A stretch of 64,000 nucleotides of DNA from Anaerolineales bacterium (GTDB lineage Bacteria > Chloroflexota > Anaerolineae > Anaerolineales > UBA11579). The position numbers and the translations under genes are program-made. Below, piece after piece: positions 43,478-51,918 of the stretch. A model generated the notes under the pieces. The model was not told the origin of the DNA. It did not search any database and saw nothing but the letters and a program-made list of their open reading frames with translations. The DNA lies in assembly GCA_019637755.1 (NCBI GenBank), contig JAHBVC010000001.1, positions 1,389,181 through 1,453,180 on the forward strand, in the 5' to 3' direction. How positions within the stretch are numbered: the first letter of the stretch is position 1; every line of letters starts with the position of its first letter.

Positions 43478-45180
43478 CAGGAGAGGGCCAAATAGTCGTT
43501 CAGGGTGAGCACCTGGCGCAGGTGGGGTTGCTCCGTGGCCAGTAACGCCGAGAGGCGCGCCAGCGGCGGCAGGGTGAGGCGCGCTTCGGATAGCAACGCC
43601 GGCTGGGCGGCCAGCGCAGCGGGGGCGCCATCAAATAGGACCCGCCCGGCGCTCATCGCCACGACGCGGTTGGCGTTTTCAAGTACCAGGCGCATATCAT
43701 GGGTGATCACGATGACCGTCTTGCCTGTGCGGTTGAGCTCCTGCAAGATCTCCAGCAGCGCGGTGGCGTTGCGCTCGTCCTGGCCGAAGGTAGGCTCGTC
43801 CAGGATGAGCACATCCTGCCCCAGCGCCAGCATGCTAGCCACGCTGAGGCGGCGCTTCTCCCCGTAACTCAGCGTGAACGGATTGGCTTTGGCATAGCGC
43901 ACCAGGCCAAAGGTTTCCAATAATGCTTGGGTGGTGCTGGCCAGGGTGGCCTCTTCGGTTTGCATCACGCGCAAGCCGTAGGCCACTTCATCCCACACTG
44001 TCTCGGTCACAAATTGGTGCTCTGGGTTTTGGAAGACGTAGCCAATTTTGCGCGCCAGCTCCTGAGTGGGGATCTCGTTGAACTCCACTCCCTGTAGCTG
44101 GATCGTGCCCGCCGGGGGGCGCAGAATGCCCATCAGATGCTTGGCCAGCGTGGTCTTGCCAGCCCCGTTGGCGCCCACGATGGCGAGAAAATCGCCCTGG
44201 TTGATCTGCACCGAGACATCTTGCAGCGCGGCTTGCTGGCCATAATTGAATGAGAGGTGCTGGATCGAAAGAGCCGGCGGGGTGGGCTGGGCCGGGCTGG
44301 CTGGCTCGGCTGGGGCCGGCGGCGTGGCCGCCGCCACCCAGGGGCGGAAGGCGCGCACCGCATCGCCCAGGGTGATGGGGAAGAGCGGCAGGGCTACGCC
44401 ACGCTGCCGCAAAGTGTGCGCCAGTAAGGCCACTTGCGGCATCCAAACCCCCATTTGTTGCAGCGCCGGGCCGTGCTCATCAAAGATCTGCCGCGGCGGG
44501 CCATCCGCCAGGATGCCACCCTGGGGGTTGAGCACCACGACGCGATCGATGAGGTGCATCAACTCATCCAGCTTATGCTCGATCAGCACCAAAGTGTGTT
44601 CGCCGCGCGACTTCAGCTCGGCCAGTAGGGCGAACACCTGCTGGGTTCCCATCGAATCCAGGTTGGCGGTTGGCTCATCGAACACCAGCACCTCGGGTTG
44701 GATGGCCAACAGGGAAGCCAGCGCCACGCGCTGCTTCTCGCCGCCGGAGAGCGCCGAGACCGGGCGATCGCGCAGGGCCGAGACGCCGACATCCGTCAAG
44801 ACCTGTTGGATGCGCGTTTCCATTTGTTGCGGAGGATAGCCAAGGTTCTCAAGGCCGAAGACGACTTCGTCTTCCACCTTGAGCGTAGCAAACTGCGCAT
44901 CTGGATCTTGAAACAGAATGCCGACCTGTTGCGCCAGGTCGGCCACAGAATGTTCTTGAGTATCCAGCCCCGCCACGCGCACGGAGCCGCTGCGTAGCTC
45001 GCCTACGGCCTGCGGTAGCAGGCCGTTGAGGGTGAGCGCCAAGGTGCTCTTGCCGGAGCCCGAAGGCCCCAGCAAGAGCACGGTTTCACCATGGCTTACG
45101 TGCAGGCTCAACTGGTGCAGCGCAGCCAACTTGCGCCGCGCATACTTCACCGTGAGCGCATTGATTTCAATAATGGGCAT
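43477..45180 (-). CDS. ECF transporter fused duplicated ATPase (YkoD-like)
   Basis: 567 residues containing two ABC ATPase domains in one chain, as in YkoD. Domain 1: Walker A GPSGSGKST, signature LSGGEKQR, Walker B LVFDEPTANLD. A Pro/Ala-rich linker follows (about 290-310). Domain 2: GANGAGKTT, signature LSYGEKRR, LILDEPTFGQD. Both look active. The frame is open upstream to 45423, but only the ATG at 45180 leads straight into the domain. It powers uptake through the EcfT subunit downstream. Confidence 0.9.
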   Translation of the reverse strand: MPIIEINALTVKYARRKLAALHQLSLHVSHGETVLLLGPSGSGKSTLALTLNGLLPQAVGELRSGSVRVAGLDTQEHSVADLAQQVGILFQDPDAQFATLKVEDEVVFGLENLGYPPQQMETRIQQVLTDVGVSALRDRPVSALSGGEKQRVALASLLAIQPEVLVFDEPTANLDSMGTQQVFALLAELKSRGEHTLVLIEHKLDELMHLIDRVVVLNPQGGILADGPPRQIFDEHGPALQQMGVWMPQVALLAHTLRQRGVALPLFPITLGDAVRAFRPWVAAATPPAPAEPASPAQPTPPALSIQHLSFNYGQQAALQDVSVQINQGDFLAIVGANGAGKTTLAKHLMGILRPPAGTIQLQGVEFNEIPTQELARKIGYVFQNPEHQFVTETVWDEVAYGLRVMQTEEATLASTTQALLETFGLVRYAKANPFTLSYGEKRRLSVASMLALGQDVLILDEPTFGQDERNATALLEILQELNRTGKTVIVITHDMRLVLENANRVVAMSAGRVLFDGAPAALAAQPALLSEARLTLPPLARLSALLATEQPHLRQVLTLNDYLALS

Positions 45181-45188
45181 TACAAACG

Positions 45189-45527
45189 TTACGCAAACAG
45201 CAGGCGGACATCTTCGACCATGAAGACGGCCAGGATGCTGATCATCACCACACTTAGCGCAACATAGCGCCAGCGCCACGACGTATTCCACAGGCGGCGA
45301 ATGTTGTAGACGATCATCCCCAGAGCGAAGACATCGATCAGCAGACTGAGGATAAGTGAGATCGAACCGCTTAGGCCGATAAACGGCAGCAAAAATGGAA
45401 AGACGATGTATTGCAGCGTGCAACGGATGGCCACAAACACAATGTAGCCCGCCATGCTGCGGTCACTGCCTTTTACTTGCTCGGGGCTGGGGGCCAGGCG
45501 CTCTGCTTCCATTGACTTAGATCTCAT
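45189..45527 (-). CDS. Small membrane protein within the ECF operon
   Basis: 112 residues with three hydrophobic segments after a charged N-terminus. No family recognised. It overlaps the S-component gene by 11 nt and precedes the ATPase gene by 8 nt, so it is certainly co-translated with the transporter. It may be an accessory subunit or a small transporter-associated protein. Confidence 0.65.
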   Translation of the reverse strand: MRSKSMEAERLAPSPEQVKGSDRSMAGYIVFVAIRCTLQYIVFPFLLPFIGLSGSISLILSLLIDVFALGMIVYNIRRLWNTSWRWRYVALSVVMISILAVFMVEDVRLLFA

Positions 45528-46110
45528 CCGCGCGGCTTTCGCCCAGTGCTGTGTTGGCCAGCACGCCAGTCTTTACCACGGAGTCAGCCAGGTATTGGGC
45601 GATCACACTGCACAAGCCGAAGACGATGGCCGAGACGGCCAGCGCGGCGGCCAGCACACTGGGCGCGAAGGTGGTGGTGTGCAGCATCGAGCCGAGGATG
45701 AGCACGAAGACGCTCACGCCGGAGGCAACGCCCAGCCAGAGCATACCGATACGGCTGAAGTTGCGATAGCGCGTCAGCAGCCAGACGAACAGCTCACCCA
45801 CCAGGCCGATCAGGGCGCCGATCATCACTACGATCAGGCTGTAGGGGCCGAACATGGAAGGCAGCGCACTGAGGACACTGGCCAACAGCGTGGCGCCCGG
45901 TTTGCGCATCACATACGCGGCGAACGCGGCGGGCATAAAGTACAAGCCGCCCAAGATGGTGCGGGTGAAGATGCCCCCCAGGCTCAATAGGCCTGCGTAG
46001 GCCCAGGTGACGGGGATGAGCAGCACGCCGAAGGCCAGGCCGATCACGATAGTGACCAGTAGGTCGCGCGTGCTCCACGAATTCTTCCCCTTAGCTGATT
46101 TCTTAGCCAT
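45517..46110 (-). CDS. ECF transporter substrate-specific (S) component, YkoE-type
   Basis: 197 residues from the ATG at 46110 (ribosome site GGAAAGG); the frame is open further upstream. Five to six hydrophobic segments; LGGIFTRTILGGLYFMPAAFAAYVMRKPGATLLASVLSALP matches the YkoE family pattern (GG...GLYF.P...AAY..RKPGAALL). YkoE with YkoD and YkoC takes up thiamine or its pyrimidine precursor HMP in Bacillus. No TPP riboswitch is visible upstream, and a HutX-like gene follows, so the cargo here may differ. Confidence 0.78.
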   Translation of the reverse strand: MAKKSAKGKNSWSTRDLLVTIVIGLAFGVLLIPVTWAYAGLLSLGGIFTRTILGGLYFMPAAFAAYVMRKPGATLLASVLSALPSMFGPYSLIVVMIGALIGLVGELFVWLLTRYRNFSRIGMLWLGVASGVSVFVLILGSMLHTTTFAPSVLAAALAVSAIVFGLCSVIAQYLADSVVKTGVLANTALGESRADEI

Positions 46111-46241
46111 GCTCACAACCTTTCCTTGCATCCAGGCAAGTTGTACCACTTTCTGGCGGGGCGCGACGTTGACGCCACCCACCGAAAGTGCGTAGAATGA
46201 TTTTACGCTTGGAAATACCCGCTACGGGCTTTTTCAGGCAT

Positions 46242-46267
46242 ACAGGCCGGGATGCCCCCCGGCCTGT
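46242..46267 (-). terminator. Strong hairpin after the FTR1 gene
   Basis: ACAGGCCGGG / CCCGGCCTGT, 10-bp GC-rich stem with a 6-nt loop, 9 nt after the permease stop. It has no T-tract directly after it; a second weaker hairpin (46217-46230) with a T/A-rich flank follows. Probably ends or processes the iron operon transcript. Confidence 0.55.
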
Positions 46268-46275
46268 ACTTGTTA

Positions 46276-48606
46276 CTAATGGGTTGCGGCGTGTTGCCCC
46301 TGCGTGCGGCTCTTCTTTTTCAAACCTTCGGCCAACAGATAGCTACCGATCACGATGAAGGCCGCCACACATTGCAGAGCGAACCCTTCCCAGGTGGCAT
46401 ACAAGCCGAACCACATACCCGCCCAATACGGCAGCGCAAAGCCCATGGTGTGCGCCGGCAGCCAGCCGAGCAATTGCAGCGTGTAGGTGGTTTTGCCCAC
46501 CATCACCAGCAACACCGCACCGATCATAATGCCGGTAACAATCAGCATCTTCTTGTGCGGCAAGCGGCTTTGGAAGCGGAAGGTGAGGAAACCGATGATG
46601 CCGGTGAGCAGCAAGCCTACCGCCACGCCCGCCAGCACAATCTGATTGCCGCCGTCGAGCACCAGGGCTTGCAGGAACAGCACGGTCTCGAAGCCTTCGC
46701 GATACACGCTGGTGAAGCCCAGCGAGATCAGGCCCAGCCACACACCGGTTTCGCCGGAGAGCAGGCGGCGCTTGCGCCCGTGGAAGGCGGCCAGCCAGTT
46801 ATCCCAGTAGCTCTTGTGGAAGAACCAGTTGGTGATGAGTAGCAACACCACGATGGCGATCAGCGAGACGATCGCTTCGAGCTTCTCGCCGTAGCGCGCC
46901 AGCGAGAGCAGAACACTGCGCGCCAGGCTCCAGGTGAGCACCGTGGCGAGCAGCGCCAGTGCGGTGCCGACCCACAGCGGCTTGCGATACTGCTGGTTCT
47001 GTAGCTTGAGGCTGCCCATCAACGAGGCCAGGATCAGCACCGCTTCCAATCCTTCGCGGAAGACGATCACAGCGGCATTGGTGGCAATCGCGCCGGGAGC
47101 GCTTTGCACCGAGAGCAGCTTTTGCACCTGCTGCAGCTCGGTGTTGAGCGCCACGCGCACCGTGCGGATCTCTTGCAGGGGTACCTGGCGAGCGATCAAG
47201 CTGCTAAGCCCGTTCTTGTTGACAGCATCACCGTTCCAGAACAGGGCTTCCACGCGTAGTTTCAACTCCGGATCAAGCGAGGTGAGGCGTGCTTCAGGGC
47301 CACTTTCCATGACGGCATAGGCTTCCAGACGAGCCGATTCGGCCATGGCGTAATCGCCGGCGCGCACTGCGTTCTCCATCTGATCCAGCATCGAGTCGAT
47401 GACATCAAAATCGCCGGCCACGCTCTGTTGTTTCCATTCCTCCGGCATCAGCGCATCCAATGTGGTGAGCACTTGCTGGGCTTCCTGGTTCAACTGGCGC
47501 GGCTCGGCAACGGCGCCGCCGGTGTTGGCCGCCAGCAGGCGCGCGCCGAGCGTATCCAACAACCCGGCGGTGGCGGCGGTAGCGCTGGCGTCAATGCCCG
47601 CCAGCACATCGCGCAGATCGGTGAAGGCTGCCACGGCGGCTTCGTGGAAGGTGACGGCCTCCTGGATCTCGAATTGCAGGGTCACCTGGCCGTTGCTCAC
47701 GCCGCGGCCATACTCCAGCGGCACGAGATAGATGTAACGCAGCAACTGCCCGGCGCGGCGGGCCTGTTCCTCAGGGCTCAGCGGCGCGGCGCGGAAGTTA
47801 TCCAGCACGGCGTGGGCCGCGTTCAATGCCGGGGTGAGCTCACCGCCTTCGAGGGCGGCGGTTTGCAGGGCGGCGAAGGCGGCTTCGGCCTCGGCCAGGG
47901 CGGCGGAGCCGCGTTGCTCGGCATACGCCGGTGCCAAGATGGCGAAATAACCCTGGGCAAAGCCGGCGCTTTCGGCCAGGCGCGTGCTGAAGCCGCTGGC
48001 GGCGGCTTGGGTCAGCTCGCGCAGGGCTTCGTTGAGGCGGGCCTGATAGGTATCGTAAAGGTCGGCGCGCACGAATTGGGCCACGGTGCTGCTATCCATT
48101 TCGCCAGAGGCCAAGGCGAGCAATGCGACGGTGGCGTCGCCATTGGGGCGCGCAAAGCGTGAGGCGGTGCGGAATTCGCGCACGGGCAGCCAGGCCTGGG
48201 CCGTGGCGGCATCGCCCGCGGCGACGGCGTGCTCCACCAGGCGGGAACTGCCGGCTAATACTGCAGTCCAGGCGCTGGCGCGGCCGGCGGCAAACAACGG
48301 CACGTCGGCGGCGGCGATGGCGTTTTCCATCTGGGCCAGTGCGGCCTGCATGCGTTGGCCGGCGGCAGGATCGGCGCTGCTTAGGGTTTGGCCCAGGCCC
48401 GCGGCCCAAACCGCCTGGGCTGCGGCCAGGTGTGTACTGGCGTCACCGTCACCGGCCAGCAAGTTGCGTTGGGCGTTAAACAGCGCGGCGCGCAGGCTTT
48501 CGGCCTGCGCAGCCGGGCTTTCTCCCGCCGCGCGGGCAGGGCTGGCCGTGTGTATCACGGCCAGCCCTGTGAGTACAAGAAGGTAAACGAGCTTGCGAAG
48601 TCTCAA
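46276..48606 (-). CDS. FTR1/EfeU-family iron permease with large extracytoplasmic N-terminal domain
   Basis: 776 residues. A signal peptide (ending about ASPARA) leads into about 460 Ala-rich helical residues expected outside the membrane, then a seven-helix FTR1 domain with both iron motifs: FREGLEAVLILA and YREGFETVLFL (REGxE). This fused layout occurs in bacterial FTR1 proteins that combine a periplasmic module with the permease. It imports Fe3+ (or oxidised Fe2+). The start is a TTG at 48606 behind AAAGGCAG, 9 nt after the EfeO-like gene. No EfeB peroxidase gene is present. Confidence 0.88.
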   Translation of the reverse strand: MRLRKLVYLLVLTGLAVIHTASPARAAGESPAAQAESLRAALFNAQRNLLAGDGDASTHLAAAQAVWAAGLGQTLSSADPAAGQRMQAALAQMENAIAAADVPLFAAGRASAWTAVLAGSSRLVEHAVAAGDAATAQAWLPVREFRTASRFARPNGDATVALLALASGEMDSSTVAQFVRADLYDTYQARLNEALRELTQAAASGFSTRLAESAGFAQGYFAILAPAYAEQRGSAALAEAEAAFAALQTAALEGGELTPALNAAHAVLDNFRAAPLSPEEQARRAGQLLRYIYLVPLEYGRGVSNGQVTLQFEIQEAVTFHEAAVAAFTDLRDVLAGIDASATAATAGLLDTLGARLLAANTGGAVAEPRQLNQEAQQVLTTLDALMPEEWKQQSVAGDFDVIDSMLDQMENAVRAGDYAMAESARLEAYAVMESGPEARLTSLDPELKLRVEALFWNGDAVNKNGLSSLIARQVPLQEIRTVRVALNTELQQVQKLLSVQSAPGAIATNAAVIVFREGLEAVLILASLMGSLKLQNQQYRKPLWVGTALALLATVLTWSLARSVLLSLARYGEKLEAIVSLIAIVVLLLITNWFFHKSYWDNWLAAFHGRKRRLLSGETGVWLGLISLGFTSVYREGFETVLFLQALVLDGGNQIVLAGVAVGLLLTGIIGFLTFRFQSRLPHKKMLIVTGIMIGAVLLVMVGKTTYTLQLLGWLPAHTMGFALPYWAGMWFGLYATWEGFALQCVAAFIVIGSYLLAEGLKKKSRTQGQHAATH

Positions 48607-48615
48607 GACTGCCTT

Positions 48616-49716
48616 TTACTCAGCAATCTCCACATTCAGCGCAGCAGCCACCTGGGCTACCTGGCCTGCCACCGCAGTGGCGCGGTCTTGCGCTTCCTGG
48701 CCGAGCACATCTGCTTCTTCGGCGGTGAAGGTCTTGCCAGCCTGTTCTTCGGCGTAGACGCCGGCCACAAAGGCTTTCAGATCCACCAGGCCCTGCTCGA
48801 TCTGCTCCGCCTGGTCCGCATCCACACTGGCAACCTGGGCCTTGATCTCGGCGTAGACGACTTCCAGACTGGTGAGGATGTCTTGGATATCGGCCAGGCG
48901 CGAGATGACCACGAAGTCACGCTGGGTGGAGGCATCACCAACTACGAAGCGCGAATTCTTCCAGGATTCGAAGTACTCGCTCATCGTCGGCACCATCACC
49001 ACCAGGGCGGTGTAGGCATCCGAATCCGTCGGCGTCCAGGCGGCGGTGGCGTCCTTGAGCTCCACGATGTAGCTGTGGGTCAGATCGGCCGCGCCCTTGA
49101 GCACATTGGCATCCGGCAGCAGATCGGCGAAACCTTCGCCGTCCGCGTTCACGTCAGCCACCACGCCACTGCTGTAATCGGCATAAGTGCCCCACAGCGT
49201 GCTTTCGAGCACACCGAACAGGTTGCCCGGCTGCGGCAGTACGCGGCCATCCGGCAGTTGCAGATCGAACGGCACGGCGCCTTCGGGGTCTTCGGCGCCA
49301 GAGGCACCCGCATCCAGGATGACGTCATAGTCGGCCAGGGTGGGCACACCGGCCACAATGCCCTCGGTCTGCTCGTAGAGCGGGCTGACCTTGAGCCAGG
49401 CGGCGCGCGCATCCATGATGGCGGCGGCGGCCTCATCCGGCGCCGTGGCCCACAGCGCGGCGTAATCGAAGCCGGCCGCTTCGGCCAGGCTGTAGTACGC
49501 ATCGGAAGCGCTGACCAGCTCTGCGCTGGCCGCTTCCAACTCAGCCACCTTGGCGGTCAGGTATTCCTTGATGCCGCTCAAATCGGTGGCCACCGGCGCA
49601 TCCGCGGCGGCATCACTGCTGGTTTGGTCCACCGCGGCAGGCGTGGCTACGGCGGCGGGCTGGCAGGCAGCCAGCAGCACGGCTAGCAACGCGAAAATGA
49701 AAACAACTCTCTTCAT
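48616..49716 (-). CDS. EfeO/imelysin-like lipoprotein
   Basis: 366 residues from the ATG at 49716; lipobox LLAAC at about residue 22. The mature protein is all-helical, with TEGIVAGVPTLADYDVILDAG and NLFGVLESTLWGTYADY resembling the EfeO/imelysin (M75) domain. In EfeUOB systems EfeO is the periplasmic iron-binding partner of the EfeU permease. Position directly upstream of the FTR1 gene (9 nt) supports this. It lacks the N-terminal cupredoxin domain of E. coli EfeO. Confidence 0.8.
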   Translation of the reverse strand: MKRVVFIFALLAVLLAACQPAAVATPAAVDQTSSDAAADAPVATDLSGIKEYLTAKVAELEAASAELVSASDAYYSLAEAAGFDYAALWATAPDEAAAAIMDARAAWLKVSPLYEQTEGIVAGVPTLADYDVILDAGASGAEDPEGAVPFDLQLPDGRVLPQPGNLFGVLESTLWGTYADYSSGVVADVNADGEGFADLLPDANVLKGAADLTHSYIVELKDATAAWTPTDSDAYTALVVMVPTMSEYFESWKNSRFVVGDASTQRDFVVISRLADIQDILTSLEVVYAEIKAQVASVDADQAEQIEQGLVDLKAFVAGVYAEEQAGKTFTAEEADVLGQEAQDRATAVAGQVAQVAAALNVEIAE

Positions 49717-50305
49717 CTGAACTCTTTCTCCTTTGTCGCGCAAAGGTTGCTAAGGCGAAGGACCAAAGCAATACTGCCCATAGGGCAGAGGTGGATTGGG
49801 ATGCAGGGGGTTTGGCGTTGGCCCTGGCAGGCAGCCAGGGCGCGTCAAGCGCGCCTACTCCCCATGAATATAGTGAGATGCGGGCCAATAATCTATACAC
49901 CACGCTCAATTTGCATATCGCCCGGAGTTGATGGACGAACACACCTGGGTTTAACTTTTTTGAGCTGCCACGCGCCACTACACCACGCGCGTACGCGCTG
50001 AATCTGCGCCAAAAACGCGTGATTCAGAATTTGCAAAGTTGCTTGGACGCCAGCGTGCACGCGGCGCGCGGAAAAAATGTTAAGGTAGTGGCTGCGATAG
50101 AGCGGTATCGATACGTTCGATTTGAATCGCACCACTTGTTGGGTACAGGCCGTGATACCCCCCATGTGTGGGTGGATTCATGCAGCCAACAAATGTTACG
50201 GTGCTGCGCTAACGTGACCGAATTTTTAACGCGTGCCTGAAAGACTGCACTCTTAAAGAATGCGAATCTTTTAGGTAGTGGAAGGGGATTCGGCGCCTAA
50301 AATGC
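49717..50305. other. Long intergenic region between the iron operon and dnaA
   Basis: About 590 nt without a supported gene. It holds an inverted repeat CTGAATC (49998-50004) / GATTCAG (50021-50027), inside which GCG and CGC extend the pairing. I looked for TTATCCACA-type DnaA boxes on both strands and found none close to consensus, so an origin is not supported by eye. The left 30 nt carry the EfeO-like gene's ribosome site. Confidence 0.5.
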
Positions 50306-50333
50306 TTGACCGCCGGGGGTCATTTGTTACAAT
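50306..50333 (+). promoter_or_regulatory. dnaA promoter
   Basis: TTGACC (50306-50311), 16-nt spacer, TACAAT (50328-50333), about 140 nt before the GTG start, leaving a substantial 5' leader. Confidence 0.6.
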
Positions 50334-50472
50334 GCCGCCCCCTGATGCCTGCATTGCCAGACATCAGTATCAACAATCTGTAGCGACAACTGAACATCTC
50401 CCCACAGGCAGCGGCTGTGAACGCAAGGGTCTGAATTCGTCTTACGTGGTGATGGGCAGAGAGAGGAGAGCC

Positions 50473-51867
50473 GTGAACGCAAGCCACGCTTGGCAAGCTG
50501 CCCTGGGGCAACTGCAAGTTGAAATGCCGAAGAGCACCTTTGATACCTGGGTGCGCGACGCAGAATTCGTTGCTTACGAAGACGGCTCCTTCGTCATCGG
50601 CGTCAATAACGCCTATGCGCGTGATTGGCTCGAAAGCCGCTTGAAGAGCACCGCCACGCGCATGCTCACCGGCATCATGAACCGCAGTGTTGAAGTGCGT
50701 TTTGTGGTGTGGCTCAAGGAGCAGGCCCTGGCGCCCACCACGGGCGCGGCACTGCCCTCGCTGGCTGAACCGGCGGTGCTGCCACGCATAAACGAAATCC
50801 CCGAAGCCAGCCCAGTGGAGCCCAGCGTTGGCCCGCAGTTTGGCATCAACTCCCGCTATACCTTTGAAAACTTCGTGGTCGGCTCAGGCAACCGCCTGGC
50901 GCACGCCGCCTCCATGTCGGTGGCGGAGAACCCGGGCAAATCCTACAACCCCCTGTTCTTGTATGGCCGGGTGGGCCTGGGCAAGACGCATTTGTTGCGG
51001 GCGATCGGTTTCGCCTCGCAGCAGCGCGGTTTGCGCGTGCTGTACGTCTCGTCTGAGGAGTTCACCAATGACCTCATCAGCGCCATCCGCAGCCAGACCA
51101 CGCCCGCCTTCCGTGATAAATACCGCTCGGCCGATGTGCTGTTGATCGATGACATTCAGTTTATTGCCGGTAAAGAGTCCACGCAGGAAGAGTTCTTCCA
51201 CACCTTCAATACCCTGCACGGTCAGAACAAGCAGATCGTGCTTACCTCAGACCGTTCCCCCAAGGGCTTTTTGACCCTGGAGGAGCGCCTGCGCTCGCGC
51301 TTTGAGTGGGGCCTGCTGGCTGATATCCAATCCCCAGACTATGAGACGCGCTTGGCCATCTTGCGCAGCAATGCTGAGAAACTGGGCCGCCCGGTGCCGG
51401 CCGAGGTGTTGGAGGCGATTGCCGAGCGCATGCAAACCAACATCCGTGAGCTGGAGGGCGCGCTGAACCGCATGGTGGCCTATGCCTACCTGCGCGATGT
51501 GCCGCTGACGGTCGATCTGGTGGACGGTGCCCTGGCGGATATACTGCCGGAGCCGCAAAGCCTCTCCCCCGAGAATATCGTAGAGGCAGTGGCACGCGCC
51601 TTCAACCAGCCGCAGGACAAGCTACTCTCGCGGGACCGCTCGGCCCCGGTAGCGCTGGCACGCCAGGTGGCGATGTACCTAATGCGCGAAGAAGCGCGCC
51701 TCTCCCTGCCCAGCATCGGGGAGGTGCTGGGCGGCCGCGATCACACCACCGTAATGCACGGCTACGAGAAGATCAGTGAGTTGCTCGAAACCGATGAGCG
51801 CTTGCGCCGCCAGGTGAGCGACCTGCGCGAGCAACTCTACGGTGAGCGCAGCGCCGTGCGTGCTTAG
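50473..51867 (+). CDS. dnaA: Chromosomal replication initiator protein DnaA
   Basis: 464 residues from GTG at 50473, 4-11 nt after GAGGAG; the frame is open upstream, but only the GTG fits the family N-terminus (WQAALGQLQVEMPKSTFDTWVRDAEFVAYEDG, domain I). Domain II is short. Domain III AAA+: Walker A GRVGLGKTH at about 165-173, Walker B LLIDDIQFIAGK. Domain IV: the signature SIGEVLGGRDHTTVMHGYEKI reads the DnaA box. It opens the origin. Unusually, dnaN and recF do not follow: a terminator and an opposite-strand kinase gene come next. Confidence 0.97.
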   Translation: MNASHAWQAALGQLQVEMPKSTFDTWVRDAEFVAYEDGSFVIGVNNAYARDWLESRLKSTATRMLTGIMNRSVEVRFVVWLKEQALAPTTGAALPSLAEPAVLPRINEIPEASPVEPSVGPQFGINSRYTFENFVVGSGNRLAHAASMSVAENPGKSYNPLFLYGRVGLGKTHLLRAIGFASQQRGLRVLYVSSEEFTNDLISAIRSQTTPAFRDKYRSADVLLIDDIQFIAGKESTQEEFFHTFNTLHGQNKQIVLTSDRSPKGFLTLEERLRSRFEWGLLADIQSPDYETRLAILRSNAEKLGRPVPAEVLEAIAERMQTNIRELEGALNRMVAYAYLRDVPLTVDLVDGALADILPEPQSLSPENIVEAVARAFNQPQDKLLSRDRSAPVALARQVAMYLMREEARLSLPSIGEVLGGRDHTTVMHGYEKISELLETDERLRRQVSDLREQLYGERSAVRA

Positions 51868-51884
51868 CAACTAGACCCCTGAAT

Positions 51885-51914
51885 AAAAAAACGCCGCAAC
51901 TGCGGCGTTTTTTT
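51885..51914. terminator. Bidirectional terminator between dnaA and the PfkB kinase gene
   Basis: AAAAAAACGCCGC / GCGGCGTTTTTTT, 13-bp stem, 4-nt loop. Symmetric A/T flanks serve both convergent genes. Confidence 0.92.
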
Positions 51915-51918
51915 GTTT

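Noticed and set aside
43477..45423. Longer form of the fused ECF ATPase starting at 45423
   Set aside because: The extra 81 residues overlap the small membrane protein gene and are not ABC-like; the ATG at 45180 leads straight into the domain.
46111..46275. TPP riboswitch before the YkoE-type S gene
   Set aside because: The conserved CTGAGA and ACCTGATC-type elements are absent on the minus strand.
49740..50300. Replication origin upstream of dnaA
   Set aside because: No DnaA boxes near TTATCCACA and no AT-rich unwinding stretch could be seen; only an inverted repeat of unknown meaning.
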